Assembly (NCBI GenBank): GCA_029838195.1
Contig: JALGVJ010000022.1
Coordinates: forward strand, 1-63,537
DNA from: Promethearchaeota archaeon
GTDB taxonomy: Archaea; Asgardarchaeota; Lokiarchaeia; Sigyniarchaeales; SOKP01
Reading direction: 5' to 3'
Length of the DNA: 63,537 nucleotides
Positions within the stretch are counted from its first letter, which is position 1. Every line of letters begins with the position of its first letter. Shown here piece by piece: positions 36,505-46,264 of the stretch. The translations under genes were made by a program, and so were the position numbers. Under the pieces are notes generated by a model. It was given only the letters and a program-made list of their open reading frames with translations. It made no database searches and was not told the origin of the DNA.

Positions 36505-37077
36505 TTTTAAAATTTTCTCTTGTTATCTTTTAAGAAATAAGATTTTGAACGAAATATCAATAATCATAATTAAAAAATGTACATTAATATAAAAACTTTA
36601 GAAAAATTGAAAAATGTTTAGAGAAAAAATAATTTTTAATAAAAATTTTATTCCATCATTTCATCCTATTTGAATTTTCTTGTTTTTGATGAAATTTTTT
36701 TAGAGAACATGAAAAAGAGTCGAGGAGAAGAAATTTTTTTCGTAAGATCTTCATACCATTATAAGAAAGGTTTAATAAAATTTTTATTGTTCTATTTTGA
36801 TTTAAAAATTTAAAATTAATTGAGATAATGGACCCCCGGCTAAATAACCATGTAATTTAATATTTATATTGAATGTTCTTTTATCCTTTTTCCCGGGAGA
36901 AAGGCAATTATATCAAGGCGATAAATGAGAAAAAAAAAATGAATGGAACAAGCACTAAAAGCAACCCATGAATATCTGTTCCAAAAATATTTTTTTTAAT
37001 ATGGATTAATTTCGATATTCTGCTAATTATTTATTTATTTTTATTATTCCCTTATTCGGGGGATAAGTTCGTGAATA
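36505..37077. other. intergenic region
   Basis: 573 AT-rich bases between the divergent PEPCK and DegT genes. No gene, RNA or repeat was recognised. Confidence 0.5.
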
Positions 37078-38289
37078 ATGATGACATCAAAAAAAAAGAA
37101 AAAAATCACGTTTCCCGAATGGCCCATTCATGATGAGGCAGAAATTCAAGCCTTGAAAAATGTCATTACATCGGGTAAGTGGTGGTGCGGCTCTCCGACT
37201 AATCCTGAAGGAAAGCACGTGTGGAAATTTCAAGAAGAATTTGCTAAATTTCATCGGGCAAAAGAATGTGTGGCCGTATTTAATGGAACCGTCGCACTCG
37301 AAATTGCATTGTCAGCTTTGGGAATTGGTTTAGGAGATGAAGTAATCGTTCCTGACCTCACGTTTGTAGCAACTGCATCTGCTGTCGTGGCTACTAATGC
37401 CGTTCCAATTTTTTGCGACATTGATCCCGATACCTTGGTAATGGATGTAAATAAAATTGAAGATTTAATCTCAGAGCGGACAAGAGCCATCATTCCCGTT
37501 CATTTAGGAGGAAATCCCGTTGAAATGGATAGATTAATGGAAATCGCAGAGAAGCACGATTTGAAAGTCGTAGAAGATTGTGCTCATGCTTATGGCTCTA
37601 TTTATAAGGGTAAAATGGCGGGAAATTGGGGTCACGCCGGGACTTTTAGTTTCCAAGCCTCAAAAGTATTAACTGCTGGTGAGGGGGGTGCCATCCTCAC
37701 GAATAATGAGGAATTGGCTGATTTGATGTACACGTTATCAGATTGTGGAAGGAAAAAAAAGCAACTCTCTTATCAGCATTTCATTCATGGAAATAATTAT
37801 CGCATGACCGAATATCAAGCGGCCGTGTTATTGAATCAAATGAAAAAATTTCCCGCTCAACATGAATTACGGAATAAAAACGCTAAATATCTAAGGGAAA
37901 AATTAAATGCCATGAAAGGCATTTCCACCATGAAACCCACGCCAGGGACTGAAATGCTTGGGTATTACATTTTTCCGTTCTTATATGATCCTAACGAGTT
38001 CGAAAATTTAACACCAGCGCAATTTTATGGCAAATTAATCAGATGGAAAATCCCATTTCAGCCCTCCTATTTACCGCTACACCAATTAGAATGCTTTAAA
38101 AACGTGAACTTGAGAAAAGGAATCGATTATAGTAATGCAAATTGGGGAGGCAAGAAAAGTAGCGACGTGAATTTTCCCATCACCTCCTCAGTGATCAAGC
38201 GAATTATTCAATTCCCCCATCAAATTTTACTCTCTACAAGAGAACAATTAGATTATATTGTCGATGCCATCTCATCCTTGCATTCTTGA
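37078..38289 (+). CDS. DegT/DnrJ/EryC1/StrS-type aminotransferase
   Basis: 403 residues of the PLP-dependent sugar aminotransferase family, which adds amino groups to keto sugars or related compounds. Marks: FNGTVALEIALSALGIG (cofactor phosphate site), VPDLTFVATA, EDCAHAYGS (the Asp that contacts the PLP ring nitrogen), and SFQASKVLTAGEGG with the PLP lysine at about 195. Two start ATGs are adjacent (37078 and 37081). The product might be an amino sugar for surface glycans, or, as in some AHBA-synthase relatives, another cyclic amine. No sugar-biosynthesis neighbours are present. Confidence 0.87.
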   Translation: MMTSKKKKKITFPEWPIHDEAEIQALKNVITSGKWWCGSPTNPEGKHVWKFQEEFAKFHRAKECVAVFNGTVALEIALSALGIGLGDEVIVPDLTFVATASAVVATNAVPIFCDIDPDTLVMDVNKIEDLISERTRAIIPVHLGGNPVEMDRLMEIAEKHDLKVVEDCAHAYGSIYKGKMAGNWGHAGTFSFQASKVLTAGEGGAILTNNEELADLMYTLSDCGRKKKQLSYQHFIHGNNYRMTEYQAAVLLNQMKKFPAQHELRNKNAKYLREKLNAMKGISTMKPTPGTEMLGYYIFPFLYDPNEFENLTPAQFYGKLIRWKIPFQPSYLPLHQLECFKNVNLRKGIDYSNANWGGKKSSDVNFPITSSVIKRIIQFPHQILLSTREQLDYIVDAISSLHS

Positions 38290-38629
38290 AGTTTCCGCAG
38301 TTAAATAAATATTCCTCTTCAGCTCAGAATTCGATTATTTTTTTTAAATCATTATATCTTTAATTTTAAGTTGGTAAAAAGAATGGTTGCTTGATTTATC
38401 AAGTTCTTCTCGGCCATTAAATTTATTTCTCAAAAAAATGAGTATCATGTATAAGTGAGTTTGAATCTCACAGATTTTCAACTTTTCCTTTAAATTCCCC
38501 GCTCCGTGAAATTAAAAGAAAAGAAAAAAGAGTCATAGAAGGAAAAAAAATATATGTGAAAAAAAAAAGAATAATTAATTAAAAAATAAAAGTAAGCTCA
38601 CGGCTTTTCATGTAAATGAGGAGGCTTTT
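38290..38629. other. intergenic region between convergent genes
   Basis: 340 bases. One short arm at about 38455-38472 resembles a tRNA T-arm but has no tRNA around it. Nothing else was recognised. Confidence 0.5.
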
Positions 38630-39646
38630 TCAAGGCTCGACTAAGATTTTTATATCCTTCGTTTCAGGGTCGATTGCGGCTTCAAATCCCTCTTCCACGA
38701 TGTCCTGTAGAGGCACTATTTTCGTGACAATCGGGTCGGGGTCAATCAATTTCTTCGCCACCAATTCCACTGCAAACTCGAAATCCTCCCGCACGTACCC
38801 GTATACGCCTTGAATTCGAATTTGGTTCATGACATACTTTAATAGATTAATTTCCAAGGGCTTATCCCATAGTCCAATCTGAACAATGGTACCCCCCTTT
38901 CTCACTACATCTATTGCCGCATTTACCAATACGGGAACTCCGGAACATTCGAAAATGTAATCTAATCCTGCCACCCCTTTTTTGTTGGCTCGCTTAATCT
39001 TGGGAAAGATTAATTTTTCCATAGCTAAATCGGGCTCGAATTTCTTGGCAATTTCTAAACGAAATGGATTTTTCTCCACCACCACGATGGTTCTCGCTCC
39101 CGCTAATTTCAATACCTGAAGAGAAAATTGCCCAATGGTGCCCATTCCTAAAATCCCCACGGAAGAGCCCGGAATAAAGCTTGCTTCTCGAAGAGCCAGC
39201 AAGGATGTCGCAATTTGATCGAATACGGTCCCATGCTTATCAGGTATCGAATCCGGCAAGGCCACTAAATGATGGTCTGATACCAAAACATACTCAGCAA
39301 ACCCACCATTTGCGCCTATACCTATTGCATCTTCATACACACAGAGATTTGTCAGCCCTTGTTGACAATACCAACATTTCCCCCCACAATGAAGCGTGGG
39401 AAAGATGGTCACCCGATCGCCTTTTTTCCATTTTTTGACTGCGGGTCCCATTTCTTCCACATAACCCATTATCTCGTGACCGAGTACCACGTGTGCCGGA
39501 TACAAGCCCGTCTTGTAAGCTTCGAGATCCGAGCCACATATACCGGCATATTTTACTTTTACCAGAACCTCTCTTTCTTTTGGCACGGGTTTCGGTATCT
39601 CTTCGAGAACAATGGTTTTTTTTCCTTTATACCTTGCGCCCAGCAT
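38630..39646 (-). CDS. zinc-dependent medium-chain alcohol dehydrogenase
   Basis: 338-residue MDR-family dehydrogenase, like sorbitol, threonine or 2,3-butanediol dehydrogenases. The catalytic zinc site is seen in CGSDLEAYKTG and GHEIMGYVEEMG. The structural-zinc loop is HCGGKCWYCQQGLTNLC, which has three clear Cys plus one upstream, so it may be slightly altered. The Rossmann motif is GMGTIGQFSLQVLKLAG. It lies 16 bases after the ThDP enzyme in the same operon, so the two may act in sequence, for example on an acetoin- or keto-type product. Substrate unknown. Confidence 0.87.
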   Translation of the reverse strand: MLGARYKGKKTIVLEEIPKPVPKEREVLVKVKYAGICGSDLEAYKTGLYPAHVVLGHEIMGYVEEMGPAVKKWKKGDRVTIFPTLHCGGKCWYCQQGLTNLCVYEDAIGIGANGGFAEYVLVSDHHLVALPDSIPDKHGTVFDQIATSLLALREASFIPGSSVGILGMGTIGQFSLQVLKLAGARTIVVVEKNPFRLEIAKKFEPDLAMEKLIFPKIKRANKKGVAGLDYIFECSGVPVLVNAAIDVVRKGGTIVQIGLWDKPLEINLLKYVMNQIRIQGVYGYVREDFEFAVELVAKKLIDPDPIVTKIVPLQDIVEEGFEAAIDPETKDIKILVEP

Positions 39647-39662
39647 GATTCATCGTACTCCC

Positions 39663-41474
39663 TCATAGATTCTTTTTGGCAACTTCTAAAACCACTTCTT
39701 CGGCTACTTTTTTTACCTCGCGCTCGTAGGCGGACGGCTTATATGCGCCCGCTCCAAGATAATCCATTACCGTGTTAACTTTAGGATTCACTCGCACGTC
39801 TATTACCGCAGGCACGCCTGAATCAAAAGCCCGCTGGAGGGCAGGCTTAATCTCCTTAGGATCGGTGACTAATTCCCCATGACAATTAAAGGCTTCCGCA
39901 TATTTATCATAACGAGTCTCATCACTTAATGAGGATGCTAATCCGAAAGCTTTCTTTCCATGAGCCAATTTTTGAATACGAGCAACCATCCCCCACAATC
40001 TATCGTTATTTATTACAACAACAAACGGTAAATCATGACGCCGAGCCGTATCTAATTCCTTTCCGTTGAAGAGAAAGCTTCCATCTCCCGTCAGGACCAA
40101 AACTTTTTTATCGGGATGAGCATACTTGGTAGCGATGGCACAAGGAACTCCTCCGCCGAGGTGCTGAATACCCAGGCTACCAGCAAAATAAAGCGATTTT
40201 GGAAATCTTGCTTTTAGGAAAAGATATGTAAGTCCCCATACTGTCGTATCTCCGCCATCCAAGATGATATAATCATCGTCATTCAGGAATTCGCCAATTT
40301 CTTTCATGAGCCTCTGGGGTTGAATGGGAATTTTGTCAGAAGAGCCTTCTTTTTCAATTCGGGCTTTGAATTTTTTTAATTGGTCTTGGATGGTTTGTAG
40401 CCATGGGCTTATATCTTTTCCGGGTGTGGTGTTTTTATCAGCGAAATCAAGCAACTGGGTGAGAACGCCACGCACATCCCCCACGATCGGAACATCGATG
40501 GCTCGATTTCTTCCTATTTCTTCTGCCTTGATATCCACTTGAATTATTTTAGCATTATCAGAAAAGCAAGGCATGTAGCCAAAATTCAGTAATTCTGTAA
40601 TTCGGACACCCAATAGCATGATAACGTCTACTTTTTGGAGAAGAACAGTACCCGGTCCATCTAATGGATTAGCGAGTCCAAAATAGAGAGGGTGATCGGG
40701 AGGGAAAGCTCCTAATCCAAAACCCCAGACTCCCACGGGTATTTGGGTTTTTTCTGCGAATTTTAAAAGAACATCGCTCGCTCCAGAAAAACTTGCACCG
40801 CTTCCAGCAATGATTAAAGGGCGCTCGGCATTCATTAATAAATCAAAAGCTTCTTCCACGAGTTCTTGATTTCCTTGCGGTCCTTTCATGGCTCTCAATT
40901 TTTCTCTGGGCTTGAAGGCTTGTTGGACGATATCTAATTGGTCATCGCATTCTTTAACCATGACATCAACTGGCACAAGGAGCAAGACCGGACCGGGGCG
41001 TCCCGTGCTTGCTATGCGAAATGCCATGTTCACATATTCCGGCAAGCGAGCCGTCTCATAGCAATAGCCCGTCCATTTTGTTACTGGGCTGAAGGCTGGA
41101 GCCACATCAATTTCATTCATGGATAACTTTTCAAAATTCATCATGGGAGTGGACGTACAAATCGCAACAATGGGAATGCTTGCATCCCAAGCAATGGGAA
41201 TTGCCGGAAAAAGATCAGTTATTCCGGGTCCTGATTGCACGGAACACACGCCTACTTCGCCTGTGGCTAAATAATATCCCATGGCAGCGTGTCCAGTGGC
41301 CTGTTCATGTCGAAAATCGATGAGGTCGATTCCCGATTCCGTGCAAGATTTATCGGTGCAGTAATTATAAATTAGGTCATTATCTCCACAGAGAGTAAAG
41401 ATTACTTTAACTCCCTGGTTGCTGAGCGCTCGAACAATCAGTTGAGCACCATTAACTTTGGTCATGTTTTTCAT
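39663..41474 (-). CDS. ThDP-dependent enzyme, acetolactate-synthase-like
   Basis: About 603 residues with the three-domain plan of acetolactate synthase, oxalyl-CoA decarboxylase and relatives. The catalytic Glu lies in DFRHEQATGHAAMGY; the central domain has ADRPLIIAGSGA-like PLIIAGSGASFSGA; the ThDP-binding motif is GDGSFLFNGKEL followed by VVINND. The ATG at 41474 lies three bases from GGTG; a GTG at 41480 is part of that ribosome-binding site. A specific reaction cannot be assigned. The operon has an alcohol dehydrogenase downstream and a TetR regulator upstream, which is unlike branched-chain amino-acid loci and suggests a catabolic or fermentation role. Confidence 0.85.
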   Translation of the reverse strand: MKNMTKVNGAQLIVRALSNQGVKVIFTLCGDNDLIYNYCTDKSCTESGIDLIDFRHEQATGHAAMGYYLATGEVGVCSVQSGPGITDLFPAIPIAWDASIPIVAICTSTPMMNFEKLSMNEIDVAPAFSPVTKWTGYCYETARLPEYVNMAFRIASTGRPGPVLLLVPVDVMVKECDDQLDIVQQAFKPREKLRAMKGPQGNQELVEEAFDLLMNAERPLIIAGSGASFSGASDVLLKFAEKTQIPVGVWGFGLGAFPPDHPLYFGLANPLDGPGTVLLQKVDVIMLLGVRITELLNFGYMPCFSDNAKIIQVDIKAEEIGRNRAIDVPIVGDVRGVLTQLLDFADKNTTPGKDISPWLQTIQDQLKKFKARIEKEGSSDKIPIQPQRLMKEIGEFLNDDDYIILDGGDTTVWGLTYLFLKARFPKSLYFAGSLGIQHLGGGVPCAIATKYAHPDKKVLVLTGDGSFLFNGKELDTARRHDLPFVVVINNDRLWGMVARIQKLAHGKKAFGLASSLSDETRYDKYAEAFNCHGELVTDPKEIKPALQRAFDSGVPAVIDVRVNPKVNTVMDYLGAGAYKPSAYEREVKKVAEEVVLEVAKKNL

Positions 41475-41518
41475 TACCACCTTTTATTTTATTTTTTTTG
41501 GATAAAAAGATGAAAAAT

Positions 41519-42205
41519 TCACGGATGTCCCATTCGAAGAGAGGAGAGAATATTTTCTAAAAATTTTCGGATGAGTTCCTTGGGGCTGGCTTTAAATTTA
41601 TCTTCACTTAATCTCAGCTCTTCAAGGATCCTCGAGTTATAAAGAGAGAGCATCCCATGGAGCTCGCACCAGATTTTCAATGTCAAGAATTTGGTATCCA
41701 TGCCTTTTAATTTCGGATTGGTCTGAGAGTACCGGAACATGAGGTCATTGGCAAGCTTCCAAATTTTTAAGGCTTCTTTCACTTGATTAAATGCTACTTC
41801 TTCGCTTTCCGTTCCGATGTAATCCGTCGATTTTGGAGAGAACCGATTAAACATCATGTCATAGCGGAAGGGATATCTTAGGCCAAATTCAATGTAAGCG
41901 GAAAAACAAGCCTTGATTTTTTCTTCAATGGAGGGTTGCTTGCTGATTGCTCTCACGATCATTCCATGCAATTCTTTATAACTTTCATTATCTAAGTATA
42001 GATAAAGCTCTTCTTTATTAATGAAATAATTATAAAGGTTAGCGGCGGTCATGTTCATCCGTTTAGCGAGCTTTCTCATGGTTAATTTGTCAAATCCTTC
42101 TTCAATAATGATATCCAAGGCTTTTTCCAAAATTCTTTTCTTGACATTATCTATTTCCAGAGAACTTCTTCTTGTTTTAGGCATTTTCGCGTGAGAATGG
42201 GACAT
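41519..42205 (-). CDS. TetR/AcrR family transcription regulator
   Basis: 228 residues. N-terminal TetR HTH at about 18-62: ILEKALDIIIEEGFDKLTMR followed by AKRMNMTAANLYNYFINKEE. The rest is the helical ligand domain. It is the first gene of a minus-strand run with the ThDP enzyme 44 bases downstream and the alcohol dehydrogenase after that. A 23-bp palindrome overlaps its likely transcript start, so it probably represses its own operon until a ligand, perhaps a substrate of the enzymes, binds. Confidence 0.9.
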   Translation of the reverse strand: MSHSHAKMPKTRRSSLEIDNVKKRILEKALDIIIEEGFDKLTMRKLAKRMNMTAANLYNYFINKEELYLYLDNESYKELHGMIVRAISKQPSIEEKIKACFSAYIEFGLRYPFRYDMMFNRFSPKSTDYIGTESEEVAFNQVKEALKIWKLANDLMFRYSQTNPKLKGMDTKFLTLKIWCELHGMLSLYNSRILEELRLSEDKFKASPKELIRKFLENILSSLRMGHP

Positions 42206-42226
42206 TCATTTTTTCAACATGTAATG

Positions 42227-42249
42227 AACGGCGTTAAGTTAACGCTGTT
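42227..42249 (-). promoter_or_regulatory. palindromic operator for the TetR regulator
   Basis: Half-sites AACGGCGTTAA (42227-42237) and TTAACGCTGTT (42239-42249) are inverted about base 42238 with one mismatch in eleven. The site starts 22 bases upstream of the TetR start codon and lies about 22 bases after the TATA box, so a bound repressor would cover the transcript start. Confidence 0.7.
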
Positions 42250-42270
42250 AAAATTATTATTGATTCGATC

Positions 42271-42280
42271 CTATTTAAAG
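42271..42280 (-). promoter_or_regulatory. TATA box of the TetR operon
   Basis: CTTTAAATAG on the minus strand, 66-75 bases upstream of the TetR start codon. The predicted transcript start, about 25 bases on, falls inside the palindrome at 42227-42249. Confidence 0.5.
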
Positions 42281-42669
42281 ATTTCTATCTAATAAAATCG
42301 AAAAACTAAAGGGAAGAGACTTGATTCATAGTATTAAATAAAATGAGCTTCGATGAGTGATTTGCATTCTTGAAAAGAGTAGCGATTAAAGAGGCTAAAA
42401 ATTTTACTTTTTAGATGACTGATAAAGGGATTTAAAAATTTACAATAGGAAAAATTGAGAGATGAGAAATCTCAATCTTAAAAAAAGAGATAAGAGAGAG
42501 GGGATAAGAGATAAATAATAAAATTAAGATAAGAAAATACTTGAAAGAAAAAAGAGAAAAAATATTTTCCTAGGAAGGGAGTTTCATTTCATATTAAAAA
42601 AGAGCTGGATGAAAAATTTAAGAAAAGATAAAAAAACATGAAAAACAAAAAATTCATGCTTTCTTGTAA
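42281..42669. other. purine-rich intergenic region
   Basis: About 390 bases up to the thermosome stop. The plus strand is strikingly rich in A and G at 42455-42560 (GAGATAAGAGAGAGGGG and similar). No gene was recognised. It may hold the thermosome 3' untranslated region. Confidence 0.45.
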
Positions 42670-44262
42670 TTAATCGGCGCCTTCAGATTTAGCGCCTTTG
42701 GCATTAATGATCCGGTCTACTCTTAAAACGAGGTTTGCTAGTTCCGTTCCCGATTTAATGATTTGCGAGACTAATCCTGCCGGTTCGATGATCCCTTTCT
42801 TGAAATTATCTCCAATTTCATTATTAATCGTGTCAATGCCAATCCACTTGTCGGCGTCAGATTTATGAGCTGCTCTTAACGACGTGATTTTCTCGATCTC
42901 ATCTAAGCCTGCATTCTTTATCAAGGTAATTGGAATTTCCTCTAGCGCCAGGGCGAATGATATCACGGCGATTTGTTCTTTTCCACTAATTTCATTAGCA
43001 TAACTTCTAATACGTTTTGCCAATTCAACCCAGATTGCGCCTCCTCCGGCTACTACTTTTTTAGTGTCCATGATTTTTGCGATAATGCAAAGAACATCAT
43101 GAAGGGACGTTTCTGCTGAATTGAGGATTTTTTCTAATCCACCTTTTAACAAGATGGAAACACTTTTTGGATTCTTGCAGCCTTCTAATAAGGTATAATC
43201 GTTATCACCGATTTTTTCAAATTTAACCCTCTCGGCATATCCTAAATCATCTTCGCTTAATGAATTAAGGTCATCCACGAGTTTAGCACCGGTAGCTTTC
43301 AGAACCGCTTTTATATCACTTTCTCCCAGGCTTTTAATAGCTCCGATGCCTTCACGGGCCAAATAAGCTCCAAATTTATCGGAAATGTCTTGACTATTGA
43401 TGACCATGTTAACACCTAACTCTTTAAAGATCTTGAGATAGTCCTTCAAGATCTGCTCTTCTCTATCCTTAAAAAGTTGAATGTCAGCAGCATTGGATAT
43501 CCTAATCTCGGCATCGAATTCTGTTTTCGTGACATCTAATTTCCTACGGATGACCGCAATCTTGGCATTCTTGATCACGTCAGGCATGCCGGCACTGACT
43601 TTCTCCTTCTCGAGATAAAGCCCATCGATCAGTTTTGAATCACTCAGAGACTTTCCCGGCGCTTTCACGATTTTAATATCATCAACCTTCGCAAAAGCAT
43701 TTCCATCTTCACCAGCCACTTTTTTAACGGCTTTTAATGCTAAATCGGCAAAAAAATGCTTTTGTCCCGCAATATCCTTGGAATTCATCGCAGTTATTGC
43801 AGCATTCTTTAATACCTCGTCATTATCGCTGGAAACGGTTTCAGCAATTTCATCAATGATTTGCAGCGCTTTTTGAGAAGCTAATCGATAGCCGTGAATG
43901 ATGTGTTTGGGATGGATTCCTTGTTCTGTTAATTCTAAAGAATTTTCTAACAATTTAGCTGCAAAAAGGACGGTAGAAGTAGTTCCGTCTCCCACCTCCT
44001 TGTCAGTGGCTTTGGCCAGATTTACCATCATATTGGCAGCTACGTTTTCAATATCAAGCTTGTCCAGAATCTCAGCGCCATCGTTTGTAATGGTAACATC
44101 TCCTAGTGAATCGACCAACATTTTATCCATGCCCTTGGGCCCTAAAGTTGAGCGAACGGTTTCTGTTATTGCCATAATTGCTTTAATATTCTGATAACGA
44201 GCTTCTTTTTCGCGAACATCTTCTGTTCCTTCTTTTAATATTATGATTGGTACGGATGACAT
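42670..44262 (-). CDS. thsA: thermosome (group II chaperonin) subunit
   Basis: 530 residues, a normal length for archaeal thermosome subunits, which form the CCT-like ATP-driven folding chamber in the cytosol. Marks: VRSTLGPKGMDKMLVD, VTITNDGAEIL, VGDGTTSTVLFAAKLLE near the N-terminus, and KVVAGGGAIWVELAKRI in the C-terminal equatorial part. It ends in a charged tail (GAKSEGAD) without a GGM repeat. The ATG at 44262 was chosen because AGGTGA lies five bases upstream; an in-frame GTG at 44271 is part of that site. A TATA box lies at 44321-44330. Confidence 0.95.
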   Translation of the reverse strand: MSSVPIIILKEGTEDVREKEARYQNIKAIMAITETVRSTLGPKGMDKMLVDSLGDVTITNDGAEILDKLDIENVAANMMVNLAKATDKEVGDGTTSTVLFAAKLLENSLELTEQGIHPKHIIHGYRLASQKALQIIDEIAETVSSDNDEVLKNAAITAMNSKDIAGQKHFFADLALKAVKKVAGEDGNAFAKVDDIKIVKAPGKSLSDSKLIDGLYLEKEKVSAGMPDVIKNAKIAVIRRKLDVTKTEFDAEIRISNAADIQLFKDREEQILKDYLKIFKELGVNMVINSQDISDKFGAYLAREGIGAIKSLGESDIKAVLKATGAKLVDDLNSLSEDDLGYAERVKFEKIGDNDYTLLEGCKNPKSVSILLKGGLEKILNSAETSLHDVLCIIAKIMDTKKVVAGGGAIWVELAKRIRSYANEISGKEQIAVISFALALEEIPITLIKNAGLDEIEKITSLRAAHKSDADKWIGIDTINNEIGDNFKKGIIEPAGLVSQIIKSGTELANLVLRVDRIINAKGAKSEGAD

Positions 44263-44320
44263 GATTTTCACCTATTTTATTAATTTTATACGATCCTTCA
44301 ATTTTTATGATATAGAGATC

Positions 44321-44330
44321 TTTATATAAT
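44321..44330 (-). promoter_or_regulatory. TATA box of the thermosome gene
   Basis: ATTATATAAA on the minus strand, 59-68 bases upstream of the ATG at 44262, giving a leader of about 35 bases with its ribosome-binding site. Confidence 0.45.
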
Positions 44331-44745
44331 AAAAATTTTCCCAATATTAATATGTTTTTCAATGGCCTATAAAGGAGCGTACTTAAATTGAGATGTTAAA
44401 GATGGATTTAGATCATTTTCAGGAGGGGAGGGGAGTAATAAAGATGACCTCCATAAAAAAAAATCCCTTTTTCATAATAAAAATTCGGTCTATTTATTAG
44501 TGTTCCTTCTTTTAAATTCATGAGTGGCGTTAAACATGAAAGAACGTGGATTTTTTTCGACCAAGGGATGAAATGCAATTCATGGTAAAGGAAAAATATC
44601 ATGGAATGCACGCTTTACGAAGGAACTCAATCACCTTTATATCATTTCTTAGCTTGGAAGAAAGATGAAAAGTTTTTAATTTCATTTCATTTAAGAATTC
44701 AATAATTACACTTTAGAAAAAGAAAAAATAAGAGGTAAAAAATAA
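44331..44745. other. intergenic region
   Basis: About 415 bases between the divergent thermosome and membrane-protein genes. A 33-codon frame from ATG 44601 is present but has no support. Nothing else was recognised. Confidence 0.45.
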
Positions 44746-45402
44746 ATGATTTTACAGGCACTAAATAAGCCGGAAGCCACCACGCAAGCACTATCTATAC
44801 TTAGAAAGGGAGATAACTTCAATTTCTACGTGATTTTCATGTTAGTCGTGGTCATTTTTATTTATAATAGCGAAATTCAAAAGAAAAACTATAAGGGGAT
44901 TGCTGCGGGCATGATGCTCTACATGATTCATTGGTTTGTCGAAATCATTAATGCGCTCATCCAGAAATTTTCAGGGCATGCTTTATGGACCGTTCCTACG
45001 GGTACTGCCTTTTTAATTCTTGTAGGTGTTGGAATTGAATTGAGCTTGATGTTTTCAATTGCGGGATTAGCGGCTAGCAAACTTCTTCCCGATGATCCTA
45101 ACGAGAAATTATTTGGAATAAATGTTCGATGGGCGTTTGGTATAGGTTTTGCAGCTTTAGCCTCCATCATTGAAATTTTTCTCGTGATGACGCCGACATT
45201 CGTTTGGGTCTATTGGTGGTGGAATTCTCTTACGGTTTTCATGTTTGTATACATTCCTTTCTTTGTAGGGGCAAATTATGCATATTATTGGGAGCCAAGG
45301 AAGCAGAAATTAGTAATTGGCACTTTAGCGTTAATAAATGCTGGGTTATTGCTTATTTTTGCGGTAATATTACCCCTTGCAACGGGAGAAATTTGGATAT
45401 AA
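44746..45402 (+). CDS. six-helix membrane protein of unknown family
   Basis: 218 residues. Hydrophobic segments lie at about 27-44, 52-72, 84-108, 129-150, 153-176 and 190-213, with a short Pro/Asp-rich loop (LPDDPNEKLFG) between the third and fourth. The N-terminal 25 residues are polar. Several membrane-facing acidic residues (EIINAL, EIFLV) could be functional. I do not recognise the family. It stands alone between the thermosome and a permease remnant, with a strong T-run after its stop. No signal or enzymatic motif was found. Confidence 0.7.
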   Translation: MILQALNKPEATTQALSILRKGDNFNFYVIFMLVVVIFIYNSEIQKKNYKGIAAGMMLYMIHWFVEIINALIQKFSGHALWTVPTGTAFLILVGVGIELSLMFSIAGLAASKLLPDDPNEKLFGINVRWAFGIGFAALASIIEIFLVMTPTFVWVYWWWNSLTVFMFVYIPFFVGANYAYYWEPRKQKLVIGTLALINAGLLLIFAVILPLATGEIWI

Positions 45403-45410
45403 TTCTTTCT

Positions 45411-45420
45411 TTTTTTTTTT
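45411..45420 (+). terminator. T-run terminator
   Basis: Ten T residues within a longer T-rich stretch, nine bases after the membrane-protein stop codon. Confidence 0.55.
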
Positions 45421-45580
45421 GGATTTTTTATTTTTTCTACCTCAATTGGCTTATATTTTATTAATTAAATTTCTATTATTTTTCCACGGGATAGAGGAAA
45501 AACCATGGAAAAAAGGGATTCTTTTTATTTTTGGATTTATAGGAAAAGAAGAAAGAAAGAGGGAAGCAATATTAAAAAAA

Positions 45581-45990
45581 TCACCCAAACATTCTTTCTT
45601 TAGTGATTTTAGTGATCTTTATCTTTCTAATCTTTCTAAATTGGAGTAAAATTAGAAAGAGCAGCATTATAACCAGAATTAATCCGATATGACCGTAACT
45701 TTTAGGCTTTACATAGAAAATAATAGCCGGATTTTGATTGGAATAATAATGCATCAATTGATAAATCATGATGATTCCTGTCAGAAACTCTAAGGGTATG
45801 AAAATCATGAAATAGAAGACAAATTCTAAAATGAATGATTTGTCATTTTCGGAGTCCCTCATCCCAATTGCCTTGAAATTAAAAAAATACCTCTAAAGAA
45901 TTGTTTAACTCTTTTTTTTTAACTGATTTTCCATCCGGATATTCTGGATGATGGAAGATAAATTTTGAACCCGGTTTGCTGCTCAATACA
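45581..45990 (-). pseudogene. decayed partial copy of the FtsX permease gene
   Basis: This matches the 3' end of the permease gene at 48545-50944 in the same orientation. The last 90 codons are clearly related (YQLMHYYSNQNP versus YQLMQYYSIQNP, then LLQFRKIRKI and ITKERMFG). The copy has lost about 40 codons that encode the first FtsX helix and is frameshifted upstream, where DNA similarity resumes to about 45990. Matching sequence also extends downstream of the stop, so a genomic block was duplicated, not a transcript. No ATPase gene accompanies it. Confidence 0.8.
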
Positions 45991-46224
45991 TTATCTTGAA
46001 TTGAATTTGAATATTCAATGGATCTCAAGTGAAAATGAAAATTATACTTAAACCATTTAAAAAGCACGCAAAAAGGATTAAAAAAAAAACGCACAATTAA
46101 TTTCTTGAATTAATTTCCCTTGAATAATTTTTTATAGTAGTATAAAAAAAATTCCTTGCGAACTAAAATTCGCTTCTAATCACTAAAATTTTTTCCTTTA
46201 ATTATAAGATGGATTATATCAAGG

Positions 46225-46236
46225 AAAAAAAAAAAA
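46225..46236 (-). terminator. T-run after the second GPH transporter
   Basis: Twelve A residues on the plus strand, so a T-run for the minus-strand gene, 29-40 bases after its stop. Confidence 0.5.
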
Positions 46237-46264
46237 TAAATAAATATATGTAATTTTTTATTGT

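Noticed and set aside
38450..38480. Possible tRNA T-arm (GTGAG, TTTGAAT, CTCAC)
   Set aside because: The loop has T instead of the invariant C, and no acceptor stem, D-arm or anticodon arm could be folded around it.
44408..44611. 67-codon frame on the minus strand upstream of the thermosome
   Set aside because: No ribosome-binding site and unlikely composition, and it lies in the intergenic region between divergent promoters.
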